Shown in pieces: positions 17,330 to 23,441 of a DNA stretch of 35,574 nt. The translations under genes and the position numbers were made by a program. The DNA is from an uncultured Actinomycetes bacterium. GTDB lineage: Bacteria; Actinomycetota; Actinomycetes; Nanopelagicales; Nanopelagicaceae. Each line of letters begins with the position of its first letter. Positions within the stretch are counted from its first letter, which is position 1. Location: contig CAITVX010000006.1 in the NCBI GenBank assembly GCA_903895995.1, positions 1 to 35,574 of the forward strand, written 5' to 3'. The notes below the pieces were generated by a model. It was not told the DNA's origin, did not search any database, and saw only the letters and a list, made by a program, of their open reading frames with translations.

Positions 17330-17335
17330 AGTGAG

Positions 17336-17341
17336 AGTGTA
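17336..17341 (-). promoter_or_regulatory. -10 element of a leaderless promoter (ygfZ)
   Basis: TACACT on the reverse strand abuts the stop codon of the fur-family gene. CTCACT and the ygfZ ATG follow. Confidence 0.5.
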
Positions 17342-17755
17342 TTAGGGCTTAGCGAAACAAGCTTCGCAACGACCAGAAATTGCTAGATGTGCAAGGTCTG
17401 TATGGAATCCATAATCATCGAGCAGACTTTGGGTTAAGTGGGAAGTCTCTTCAATAGGAACCTCGATCATCGCGCCACAACTTTCGCAGTTGAGGTGAGC
17501 GTGCAGCTCATCGTGAGCCGCGTTATAGCGAATTCCACCATGGCCCAAATGTGAATGCTGAACGAGGCCAACATTCTCAAGTGTCTCAAGATTGCGATAG
17601 ATGGTGGAGAGGTTGATACCAGGATGGGCCAGCTTCACCTGCTCATGAACTTCTTCAGGAGTCGCATGATCGAGTTCGCGAACTGCCTTAAGCACGAGCT
17701 CGCGCTGTGGTGTTAAGCGCAGACCCTTTTGGTGAAGTTCGTGTTGAGTAGGCAT
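17342..17755 (-). CDS. Fur-family metalloregulator
   Basis: The 137-residue protein has the Fur winged helix (LRLTPQRELVLKAVREL and the recognition helix STIYRNLETLENVGLV) and a metal-binding C-terminal half. The latter has AHDELHAHLNCESCGAMIEV and a second Cys pair in GRCEACFAKP, together a structural zinc site. Whether it senses iron, zinc or peroxide cannot be decided from the residues seen. It has its own TAGACT-N6-ATG promoter, divergent from glnR. Confidence 0.88.
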   Translation of the reverse strand: MPTQHELHQKGLRLTPQRELVLKAVRELDHATPEEVHEQVKLAHPGINLSTIYRNLETLENVGLVQHSHLGHGGIRYNAAHDELHAHLNCESCGAMIEVPIEETSHLTQSLLDDYGFHTDLAHLAISGRCEACFAKP

Positions 17756-17761
17756 GGCCCC

Positions 17762-17767
17762 AGTCTA
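17762..17767 (-). promoter_or_regulatory. -10 element of a leaderless promoter (fur-family gene)
   Basis: TAGACT on the reverse strand, then GGGGCC, then the ATG at 17755. Confidence 0.6.
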
Positions 17768-17797
17768 AGGCAATTACTTGGAGAAGGCACATGCAGG

Positions 17798-17803
17798 TAA
17801 TAT
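17798..17803 (+). promoter_or_regulatory. -10 element of the glnR promoter
   Basis: TAATAT lies ten bases before the ATG at 17814. Start of transcription would fall near 17810, leaving a leader of only about four bases. Confidence 0.5.
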
Positions 17804-17813
17804 TTGCCCCCTC

Positions 17814-18521
17814 ATGGCTCGCATACTCCTACTGACGAACACACTCGGCGCAAGCGCAGAGGTGCTTCCAAGTCTTGGGCTGTTGCAGCATCACGTACGC
17901 ATTCTTCCTGCTGAGGCATCAGTATTGATTGATATTCCAGATGTCGATGCGCTCTTCATTGATTGTCGCAAAGAGATTGCATCTGCCAAATCACTCGCTC
18001 GTTTAATCACCTCAACTGGCGTGAGCTGTCCGATCATTGCGATTGCAACTGAAGGTGGCCTCTCTGCGATCAGTGCAGATTGGGGTATTGATGATGTCAT
18101 TCTCGATACCGCAGGCCCTGCTGAGATCGAAGCACGTATTCGGATTTCAATCGGTCGCATTCATGCCGAACTTATTGCAACTGATCCATCAGCTCGCGAG
18201 ATTCGCACAGGCGATGTTGTCATTGATGAGAGCTCATACACAGCGAAGATCAAGGGACGTTCACTCGACCTCACCTTCAAAGAGTTTGAACTACTTAAAT
18301 ATTTAGCACAACACCCAGGTCGCGTCTTTACTCGCGCCCAACTCTTGCAAGAGATCTGGGGATATGACTACTTCGGTGGAACTCGTACTGTCGATGTACA
18401 TATCCGTCGTCTACGTTCAAAGCTTGGACCAGAGTTTGAAGCGATTATCGGAACTGTCCGCAACGTCGGTTACCGTTTTACACTTCCTGGTAAAGATTCA
18501 CTCATCTCTGAACGCGTGTAA
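17814..18521 (+). CDS. glnR: GlnR nitrogen regulator (orphan OmpR-family)
   Basis: The 235-residue protein matches actinobacterial GlnR, the global activator/repressor of nitrogen assimilation. It has the GlnR-specific start [20 protein letters not shown], then [19 protein letters not shown] and [13 protein letters not shown]. The receiver-like domain keeps an Asp (about residue 50, FIDCRKE) but lacks the usual acidic pair at the N-terminus. This is as in GlnR proteins that work without phosphorylation. The winged helix (about 135-230) has [20 protein letters not shown] and VRNVGYRF. The ATG at 17814 gives the family N-terminus. The unusual TTG at 17778 is rejected. mshD follows after 8 bases. 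Confidence 0.9.
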   Translation: MARILLLTNTLGASAEVLPSLGLLQHHVRILPAEASVLIDIPDVDALFIDCRKEIASAKSLARLITSTGVSCPIIAIATEGGLSAISADWGIDDVILDTAGPAEIEARIRISIGRIHAELIATDPSAREIRTGDVVIDESSYTAKIKGRSLDLTFKEFELLKYLAQHPGRVFTRAQLLQEIWGYDYFGGTRTVDVHIRRLRSKLGPEFEAIIGTVRNVGYRFTLPGKDSLISERV

Positions 18522-18529
18522 TTTTCATC

Positions 18530-19000
18530 ATGCGCACAATTCTTAAACTTGAACAGCGAATCGGTGAGATAACGGCGCCAGTAATCGATCTCGATATCGA
18601 GACATTCCAACCCGGTACAGATAACGCCGAGTGGCTTGAGCTCAATAACCGAATCTTTACAAACCACCCTGATCAAGGCGGTTGGGTTATCGAAGATTTA
18701 ACAAACCGTACGGCTGAGAGTTGGTTTGATCCCAAGGGCTTCTTCATCGCAAAGAGAGATGGCCGCATGATCGGCTTCTGTTGGACAAAGATCCACCATG
18801 ATCTTGCTCGTCAGGGCCCCATCGGTGAGATCTATGTATTAGGCGTTGATAAGGCTCACTCGCCCAAAGGACTCGGAAAAGCGCTCACCTCGCTGGGGTT
18901 GCAATATTTCAAGAAGCAAAAGATCAGTGATGCAATGCTCTACGTTGATGCAGATAACGTAGCGGCGCTCAAGGTCTATAAAGATTTAGGCTTTAATTAA
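18530..19000 (+). CDS. mshD: MshD-like mycothiol synthase, single GNAT domain
   Basis: The 156-residue protein matches only the C-terminal half of MshD, which acetylates Cys-GlcN-Ins in the last step of mycothiol synthesis. Recognisable segments are WLELNNRIFTNHPDQGGW, ESWFDPKGFFIAKRDG, GEIYVLGVDKAHSPKGLGKALT (acetyl-CoA loop) and MLYVDADNVAALKVYKDLGF. Typical MshD has about 300 residues and two GNAT domains, of which the C-terminal one is catalytic. There is no room for a first domain: the ATG lies 8 bases after the glnR stop. The stop overlaps the convergent aminotransferase gene by 8 bases in TTAATTAA. Confidence 0.82.
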   Translation: MRTILKLEQRIGEITAPVIDLDIETFQPGTDNAEWLELNNRIFTNHPDQGGWVIEDLTNRTAESWFDPKGFFIAKRDGRMIGFCWTKIHHDLARQGPIGEIYVLGVDKAHSPKGLGKALTSLGLQYFKKQKISDAMLYVDADNVAALKVYKDLGFN

Positions 19001-20354
19001 CCGAAACTAAATCCGAACACATTGCACGGAATGCTTCTGTGTGAGCATCAATATCAGCGGCGGTTGTATCAGGTGACACCAGCGCCATATTGTGAAATGG
19101 CGTAATTAAGAAGCCATCATTGAGCATACGTAGATGGATATATTGCTCGAGTTCAAAGTCCCCAGCATCTGCAGCTTCTTTGCCTGTGTGTGGTGCGCCT
19201 GGCTTGAAGAGATACTCACCCCGGGCACCTAAGCGAGAGCAATGCCACGGTAGATCAAAATCTTTAATCGCTTGCTCAACGCCATCACACCAGCGATTTC
19301 CAAGTGGAACCATCCGTGAGAACGCTTCATCCGTGAGAACTTTAGTAAGTGTTGCACGCATCGCAGCAAGAGAGAGTGCGTTACCAGCGAGAGTTCCACC
19401 GATTCCACCAGTATCAATAATTTCACGGCTCGTCTTTGATGTAATTGCATTGGCAATTGCATCGGTCATGCCGAAGGTGCCTGTAGGTAATCCACCTGCA
19501 ATTGCTTTACCAATCGTCAAGATATCTGGCTTTAAGCCCAGCGCAGCGGTCATGCCACCTGCAGAGACTGAGATTGTGTGCGTCTCATCGATGATCCAGA
19601 CAACGCCATACTTCTTCGCAAGTTCTCCAACTGCTACGAGATAGCCATCATCTGGGAGAACAATTCCGATATTAGTCATCGCAGGTTCCATCAAGATACA
19701 TGCGACATCACCGTGGGCAAGAGCAGCTTCCATTGCTGCAAGATCATTGAACTCGACGACACGAGTGGTCACATCGAGGTCAACGGGCGCGCCAATATTT
19801 CCTGGACGCTTCACTGTATTTCCAACAGCATCGAGGGTCCCAAATGTCTCGTCGACTGAGCCGTGATAGCAGTAATCAATAACAACGGTCTTCTGCTTGC
19901 CGGTTACAAGGCGTGAGTAGCGAATAGCGCAACGGTTCGCATCAGTGGCAGAGACTGTAAATTGCCACTTTGGTAGACCAAAGCGACGTGCTAGCTCTTG
20001 CGAAACTATCACCGCATCTTCGGTAGGAAGCATCGCTGTCATTCCGCGATCCATCTGAGCCTTGATCGCATCGACAGTCGCTTGTGGTGAGTGGCCTGTC
20101 ATCGAACCAGTATCGCCAAGACAGAGATCGACATACTTATTGCCATCAACATCAGTGAAATATGCACCTTGGGCAGTATCTACAAAGACTGGATAAGCAC
20201 CTGGCCATTTAGACATCCACGACATCGGTACGCCATTGGTCATCACGCCCTGAGCCTGCTTGAAGAGTAAGCCACTCTTGGGATGAAGCTTTAAGAAACG
20301 ATCTTCTTCGATCGCCATGAGCTTTTTAAGATGGTCGCGATTTACTTCTGACAT
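18993..20354 (-). CDS. Class-III PLP aminotransferase, substrate unknown
   Basis: The 453-residue fold-type I PLP enzyme is in the class III group near glutamate-1-semialdehyde aminomutases. The PLP lysine is in ILTIGKAIAGGLPTG, the cofactor Asp is in WIIDETHTIS, and FTDVDGNKYVDLCLGD lies near the N-terminus. A heme-pathway HemL would normally be about 430 residues with different active-site residues, so HemL is not assumed. It is the last gene of an operon with a PfkB kinase and an aldose-epimerase-like protein. The ATG follows the epimerase stop without a spacer (TAAATG). An amino-sugar or amino-acid substrate is possible. Confidence 0.85.
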   Translation of the reverse strand: MSEVNRDHLKKLMAIEEDRFLKLHPKSGLLFKQAQGVMTNGVPMSWMSKWPGAYPVFVDTAQGAYFTDVDGNKYVDLCLGDTGSMTGHSPQATVDAIKAQMDRGMTAMLPTEDAVIVSQELARRFGLPKWQFTVSATDANRCAIRYSRLVTGKQKTVVIDYCYHGSVDETFGTLDAVGNTVKRPGNIGAPVDLDVTTRVVEFNDLAAMEAALAHGDVACILMEPAMTNIGIVLPDDGYLVAVGELAKKYGVVWIIDETHTISVSAGGMTAALGLKPDILTIGKAIAGGLPTGTFGMTDAIANAITSKTSREIIDTGGIGGTLAGNALSLAAMRATLTKVLTDEAFSRMVPLGNRWCDGVEQAIKDFDLPWHCSRLGARGEYLFKPGAPHTGKEAADAGDFELEQYIHLRMLNDGFLITPFHNMALVSPDTTAADIDAHTEAFRAMCSDLVSVN

Positions 20355-21122
20355 TTAGAAATCCTCTGAGAATGTAAAGAGTGCTTCGATGTAATGATCG
20401 CCGACGATACCAAGGTTGGCAGCATCGGGTGGTGCGGTCTGTGGCTCAACTGCAATTCCTTCTGGATCTTCTGTGTAGACAACCCAGTACGGTGCATCGG
20501 ATTCAATCTCAAGGCGCACTGCACCAGGCCAGATAATTGTTGGCGTACCTTGCACGCCTGTAAAGCAATCATCCCAAGGTCCTTCAGGCGGTGTAACAAG
20601 GTCACCTGTTGGCATTCCTTCTTCATCGCGCAGAAACATTTCTGCTGCATTAAATTCGAGTTCGGCTTCTCCGCCACGCTCTAACTCACGTGGGAACCAC
20701 GGATGAAAACCAAGCCAAGCCGGCAGTGTGCAGCCATTAGCTGTGTACTCAAGAGTCCAGCGAACTGCATCATCTAATACTTCAATGCGTTGTTCTAAGT
20801 ACGCACCTTCATAAGGCGCTGGCAGAGCAAAACGTGCGGAACCACTGCCGGTCTCTTCCCATGAACCAGTGAAGCCAAAACCATGAATTGCATGCGGTGG
20901 CGCCCATGTCGTTGGCAGAGTGATCTCTTCATTCGCTTCGTCGTACAAGATCCCATCGGTGATACGCCCAGCCCATGGACCCATTGCATACCAACCCCAT
21001 GACAGCGGTGTCCCGCGGAAAGGCACTGCAAGTTGAAGATCGCGCCATTGCAGTGATGCGATACGTGCACCTTGATCTAAATCAATTGCGACAGAGATTT
21101 CAGAGCCATCAATATGCTGCAT
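20355..21122 (-). CDS. Aldose 1-epimerase-like protein
   Basis: The 255-residue protein has the galactose-mutarotase-like beta-sandwich pattern. IASLQWRDLQLAVPFR comes near the start, then GPWAGRITDGILY, HAIHGFGFTGSW (a catalytic His) and GFHPWFPREL (a second His). It probably interconverts anomers of a hexose or a related sugar. The ATG shares a base with the PfkB kinase stop (TAATG), so the two are coupled. The missing sugar transporter leaves the substrate open. Confidence 0.82.
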   Translation of the reverse strand: MQHIDGSEISVAIDLDQGARIASLQWRDLQLAVPFRGTPLSWGWYAMGPWAGRITDGILYDEANEEITLPTTWAPPHAIHGFGFTGSWEETGSGSARFALPAPYEGAYLEQRIEVLDDAVRWTLEYTANGCTLPAWLGFHPWFPRELERGGEAELEFNAAEMFLRDEEGMPTGDLVTPPEGPWDDCFTGVQGTPTIIWPGAVRLEIESDAPYWVVYTEDPEGIAVEPQTAPPDAANLGIVGDHYIEALFTFSEDF

Positions 21123-22033
21123 TAGTTGCTCAATTCGTTGAGGTAAGGAGGTTGTGCGCCTGCACGACTACATGTGATCGCAGCTGCTTCGGCAGCGCGG
21201 GTTAAGACCGCTTTCAGAGTGTCACCAACTAATCCCGTGACGCCATATTTCACAACGCCTTCAACGAGTATCGCACCGACCGTGTCACCGGCACCGACGG
21301 TATCTACGACAGAGGTCTGAACTCCAGGGACACTGACAGATCCTCGACGAGTAATTCCGCGTAGCCCTTCAGAGCCAAGGGTGATTACAACAAGGTCAAC
21401 ACCCATTGATAACCATTCAGCAGCGACTTCTTCTTGAAGTCGACCAGGGTAGAGCCATGCGATGTCATCTTCAGAAACTTTCACCACATTAGAGATCGCG
21501 GCCCACTTATTAACGATCGCATCATAATGTGCACGATCGTGCATGATCGATGGGCGCACATTGGGATCAAAGACGATTGGTGCGAATTGATTGATCTCTT
21601 GCGCCCATTCATAGAGAACCGATGCACCAGGTTCAACCAGTGGTGCGAGAGTCCCGATATGAAAGACAGCCGGTGTGCCCACAGAAGGGTTAGGTAACCA
21701 CTCACGCTCGAAATCAAATGTCACAGTGCCATCAATCAAGAATTCATAGGATGCAGATCCAGATGCATCAAGTGTCACTGTTGCAAGGCACATTGGTTTA
21801 TCCGAGAAGTTCACATAATCAAGCTTTACGCCATCAGCTTCTAGCTCAGCTTTCGCTTTTTGGCCGTATTCATTGGTTGACATGCCATCGATAAAGTAAG
21901 AGTCAAAACCTAAACGGGCGAGCGCCTTTGCAGTATTTGCTGGGCCGCCACCAACGACGGCTAAGCGATCTGCGCCAGCCACCGGGATGAGATCAATCAG
22001 GACTTCTCCTGCAACCCAGATCGCTTTACTCAT
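21122..22033 (-). CDS. PfkB-family carbohydrate kinase
   Basis: The 303-residue ribokinase-fold sugar kinase starts WVAGEVLIDLIPV, with GGGPANTAKALARLGF (PfkB motif 1). It ends with DTVGAGDTVGAILVEGV (motif 2; the Asp of GAGD is the catalytic base). It is most like fructokinases or 2-keto-3-deoxygluconate kinases, but specificity is not readable. The ATG at 22033 is chosen over the one at 22039, because TAGAGT-N6 precedes it and would start transcription exactly there. First gene of the kinase-epimerase-aminotransferase operon. Confidence 0.85.
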   Translation of the reverse strand: MSKAIWVAGEVLIDLIPVAGADRLAVVGGGPANTAKALARLGFDSYFIDGMSTNEYGQKAKAELEADGVKLDYVNFSDKPMCLATVTLDASGSASYEFLIDGTVTFDFEREWLPNPSVGTPAVFHIGTLAPLVEPGASVLYEWAQEINQFAPIVFDPNVRPSIMHDRAHYDAIVNKWAAISNVVKVSEDDIAWLYPGRLQEEVAAEWLSMGVDLVVITLGSEGLRGITRRGSVSVPGVQTSVVDTVGAGDTVGAILVEGVVKYGVTGLVGDTLKAVLTRAAEAAAITCSRAGAQPPYLNELSN

Positions 22034-22039
22034 AGCCAT

Positions 22040-22045
22040 ACTCTA
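22040..22045 (-). promoter_or_regulatory. -10 element of a leaderless promoter (PfkB operon)
   Basis: TAGAGT on the reverse strand, six bases, then the ATG at 22033. It is one base away from the -10 of the divergent aldo/keto reductase gene. Confidence 0.55.
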
Positions 22046-22046
22046 A

Positions 22047-22052
22047 TAGAAT
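22047..22052 (+). promoter_or_regulatory. -10 element of a leaderless promoter (aldo/keto reductase)
   Basis: TAGAAT, then CAATCC, then the ATG at 22059. The two divergent -10 boxes are back to back, so both promoters cannot be occupied at once. Confidence 0.6.
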
Positions 22053-22058
22053 CAATCC

Positions 22059-22982
22059 ATGCATATATCACTGCCTTCAACTGACTTACTCGTCCACCCA
22101 CTCTGCCTCGGCAGCAACATCATGGGTTACACATCTAGCAAAGAAGAATCCTTCGCAGTTCTCGATGCATACGCAGCACACGGCGGAAACTTCGTCGATA
22201 CCGCTGATATGTACTCCGAGTGGGCCCCAGGTAATGATGGCCATGACTCAGAAGCGATCATCGGCGCATGGATGAAGAGCAAGGGCAACCGCGATCAGAT
22301 GGTGATTGCAACCAAGGTCTCAAAGCTCTCCACTCGCCCAGGTCTATCTGCAGCAAATATCCACGCTGCTGTTGAAGATTCTCTGAGCGCGCTCCAAACG
22401 GATTACATCGATATTTACTATGCACATGCAGATGATGAGAGCGTCCCGCTCACCGAGACTCTCCAAGCTTTTACTGAACTCATTAAGTCAGGCAAGGTCC
22501 GCTACATCGCAGCATCGAACTACACAGGAGCTCGTCTTCAAGAAGCACTTGATATTTCTGATGCGAACGGTCTTGCGAAGTACACCGGAGTGCAGAATCT
22601 TTATAACTTGCTTGATCGCAAGGAATACGAGAGCGATGTCGCAGCGGTAGTAAAGAAGAACAATCTCTGGGGCGCTCCGTATTACGGCCTCGCCAAAGGA
22701 TTCTTATCTGGCAAGTACACACCTGGTGCAAAGATTGAGACCATGCGAAACACAACCGAGTACCAGAACGATCGCGGTTGGGCAGTTATTGATGCACTTC
22801 GCGATATCGCAAAGTCCCACGACTGCTCTGTTTCGGCTCTTTCATTGGCTTGGCTTCGCGCACAAACTGGTGTCACAACACCGATCGCTTCCGCACGTCT
22901 TGCTTCTCAATTAGAGGAGATCGTGCAAGTTGTCGAGCTCAGTGGTGATGAGCTCGCGCATTTGACTACTCTGAGTAATTAG
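22059..22982 (+). CDS. Aldo/keto reductase
   Basis: The 307-residue TIM-barrel NADPH oxidoreductase shows the AKR tetrad: Asp and Tyr in FVDTADMYSEW, Lys in VIATKVSKLS and His in YYAHADDESVP. LGSNIMGY near the start and IASARLASQLEEIVQ near the end are also family features. It is likely to reduce a sugar or small aldehyde. It is divergent from the PfkB-epimerase-aminotransferase operon through a shared 25-base promoter region, suggesting one pathway. A strong terminator follows 65 bases downstream. Confidence 0.9.
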   Translation: MHISLPSTDLLVHPLCLGSNIMGYTSSKEESFAVLDAYAAHGGNFVDTADMYSEWAPGNDGHDSEAIIGAWMKSKGNRDQMVIATKVSKLSTRPGLSAANIHAAVEDSLSALQTDYIDIYYAHADDESVPLTETLQAFTELIKSGKVRYIAASNYTGARLQEALDISDANGLAKYTGVQNLYNLLDRKEYESDVAAVVKKNNLWGAPYYGLAKGFLSGKYTPGAKIETMRNTTEYQNDRGWAVIDALRDIAKSHDCSVSALSLAWLRAQTGVTTPIASARLASQLEEIVQVVELSGDELAHLTTLSN

Positions 22983-23014
22983 CCCTGCCCCACTGCAAGC
23001 TCACTAAATATTGC

Positions 23015-23020
23015 TACTCT
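23015..23020 (+). promoter_or_regulatory. Candidate -10 element for a short RNA
   Basis: TACTCT has the TANNNT form used at leaderless promoters here. With the same spacing, transcription would begin at 23027, just before a terminator. Confidence 0.3.
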
Positions 23021-23021
23021 T

Positions 23022-23035
23022 CATCCACGTGGATG
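23022..23035. repeat. 14-base perfect palindrome
   Basis: CATCCACGTGGATG is a perfect palindrome about 40 bases after the aldo/keto reductase stop. It could be an operator or the base of an RNA hairpin. CATCCACG is repeated in direct orientation at 23195-23202. Confidence 0.5.
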
Positions 23036-23080
23036 GTGAGTCCAACAAAAGAACCCAGTCAATCGACTGGGTTCTTTCTT
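23027..23080 (+). ncRNA. Candidate short RNA (or 3'-UTR fragment)
   Basis: A predicted start at 23027 and the terminator ending at 23077 would define an RNA of about 54 bases. Its 5' segment CGTGGATGGTGAG (23028-23040) is the exact reverse complement of 23190-23202 inside the tRNA-like element. It may equally be only the end of the aldo/keto reductase transcript. A 34-codon frame from 23033 exists but runs through the terminator stem. Confidence 0.25.
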
Positions 23081-23202
23081 ATTCCACAAGGCATTGTTAT
23101 GCACCAATTAAGTTTTCGTAACGTAAGCAAAAGCTGACTATGAATCATCATTCGCCTAGGCGGTGATGGTGTAAGGCAGCATGCATAGGCTCACCATCCA
23201 CG
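23028..23202. repeat. 13-base inverted repeat, arms 23028-23040 and 23190-23202
   Basis: CGTGGATGGTGAG and CTCACCATCCACG are perfect reverse complements separated by 149 bases. One arm lies in front of the terminator and the other in the anticodon-arm position of the tRNA-like element. Confidence 0.6.
23048..23077 (+). terminator. Strong intrinsic terminator
   Basis: A perfect 13-bp stem (AAAGAACCCAGTC paired with GACTGGGTTCTTT) encloses loop AATC, and the T-rich end continues as CTTATT. It should end rightward transcription from the aldo/keto reductase or a short RNA. It is symmetrical enough to work leftward as well, ending in TTTTGTT. Confidence 0.85.
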
Positions 23203-23231
23203 AGGTGCGGGTTCGAGTCCCGTTCACCGCT
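23160..23231 (+). tRNA. tRNA-like element, anticodon unresolved (possible degenerate tRNA)
   Basis: The ends are clearly tRNA-like. GCGGTGA (23160-23166) pairs perfectly with TCACCGC (23224-23230). A T arm GCGGG-TTCGAGT-CCCGT (23207-23223) and a GAGGT variable loop precede that. The D region (GTGT, AAGGCA, GCAT) fits a Gln/Glu-type D arm with a short loop. The anticodon stem does not form well: with loop CTCACCA (anticodon CAC) two of five pairs mismatch. Instead GATGGTG (23165-23171) can pair with CACCATC (23192-23198) in a competing 7-bp stem. CCA is not encoded. It could be a decayed tRNA, an unusual tRNA or a tRNA-derived RNA. Confidence 0.5.
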
Positions 23232-23237
23232 CACGAG

Positions 23238-23360
23238 TTAGCAGAGCTCGCATTCTGATCGGGTGGTGCCTGCAATGCTGGATGCAGCCGAGGAGGCATA
23301 AATAGGAAGTAATAACGATGTCGCGAGTATGGAGACAATGACCAAGGATATTTTTCTCAT
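23238..23360 (-). CDS. 40-residue putative secreted peptide ending in CELC
   Basis: A reverse-strand ATG at 23360 opens a 40-codon frame. It has a textbook signal peptide: MRK, hydrophobic core (ISLVIVSILATSLLLPIY), then ASSA as cleavage region. The mature part would be only about 16 residues, ending TTRSECELC with a CxxC motif. There is no clear ribosome binding site and no TANNNT-N6 box. A truncated gene is possible. The frame past the stop runs antisense to the tRNA-like element, so no longer protein follows. No family recognised. Confidence 0.4.
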   Translation of the reverse strand: MRKISLVIVSILATSLLLPIYASSAASSIAGTTRSECELC

Positions 23361-23375
23361 GCAGGATATCAACTG

Positions 23376-23402
23376 GGCTTCCCTAGTTTTTCTCAGGAAG
23401 CC
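23376..23402 (-). terminator. Hairpin of unclear role near the end of the export operon
   Basis: GGCTTCC and GGAAGCC form a 7-bp stem with a 13-base loop, 40 bases past the stop of the leftward export operon. No T-run follows on either strand, so it would be a weak terminator or an mRNA 3'-end stabiliser. TTTTTCTCA from its loop recurs at 23351-23359. Confidence 0.3.
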
Positions 23403-23441
23403 AAGTTAATTCCCCGTTAAATCACGATAGCAAGGACTTCT

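Larger units (their letters stand above)
22983..23441. other. Gene-poor island between aldo/keto reductase and the export operon
   Basis: This 459-base stretch is by far the longest without a clear long gene. It holds, in order, a TACTCT box and a 14-base palindrome, a strong rightward terminator, a 10-base palindrome (CGCCTAGGCG, 23153-23162) at the edge of a tRNA-like element, and a leftward 40-residue signal-peptide ORF. A hairpin of unclear role comes before the end of the export operon. Each is listed separately. Confidence 0.7.

Noticed and set aside
19120-19644. 174-codon forward ORF
   Set aside because: It is antisense to the well-supported aminotransferase gene, rich in Ser/Pro/Arg as expected of a shadow frame, and shows no domain.
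23033-23137. 34-codon ORF starting MVSPTKEPS
   Set aside because: It reads straight through the strong terminator stem and lacks any conserved feature; likely an artefact.
23160-23231. tmRNA or selenocysteine tRNA
   Set aside because: There is no tag reading frame, no alanine-type G-U pair at acceptor position 3, and neither an 8-bp acceptor nor a long variable arm.
22983-23441. Integrated-element attachment site or mobile-element scar
   Set aside because: No integrase, transposase or long direct repeat of the tRNA-like 3' end was seen in the window.
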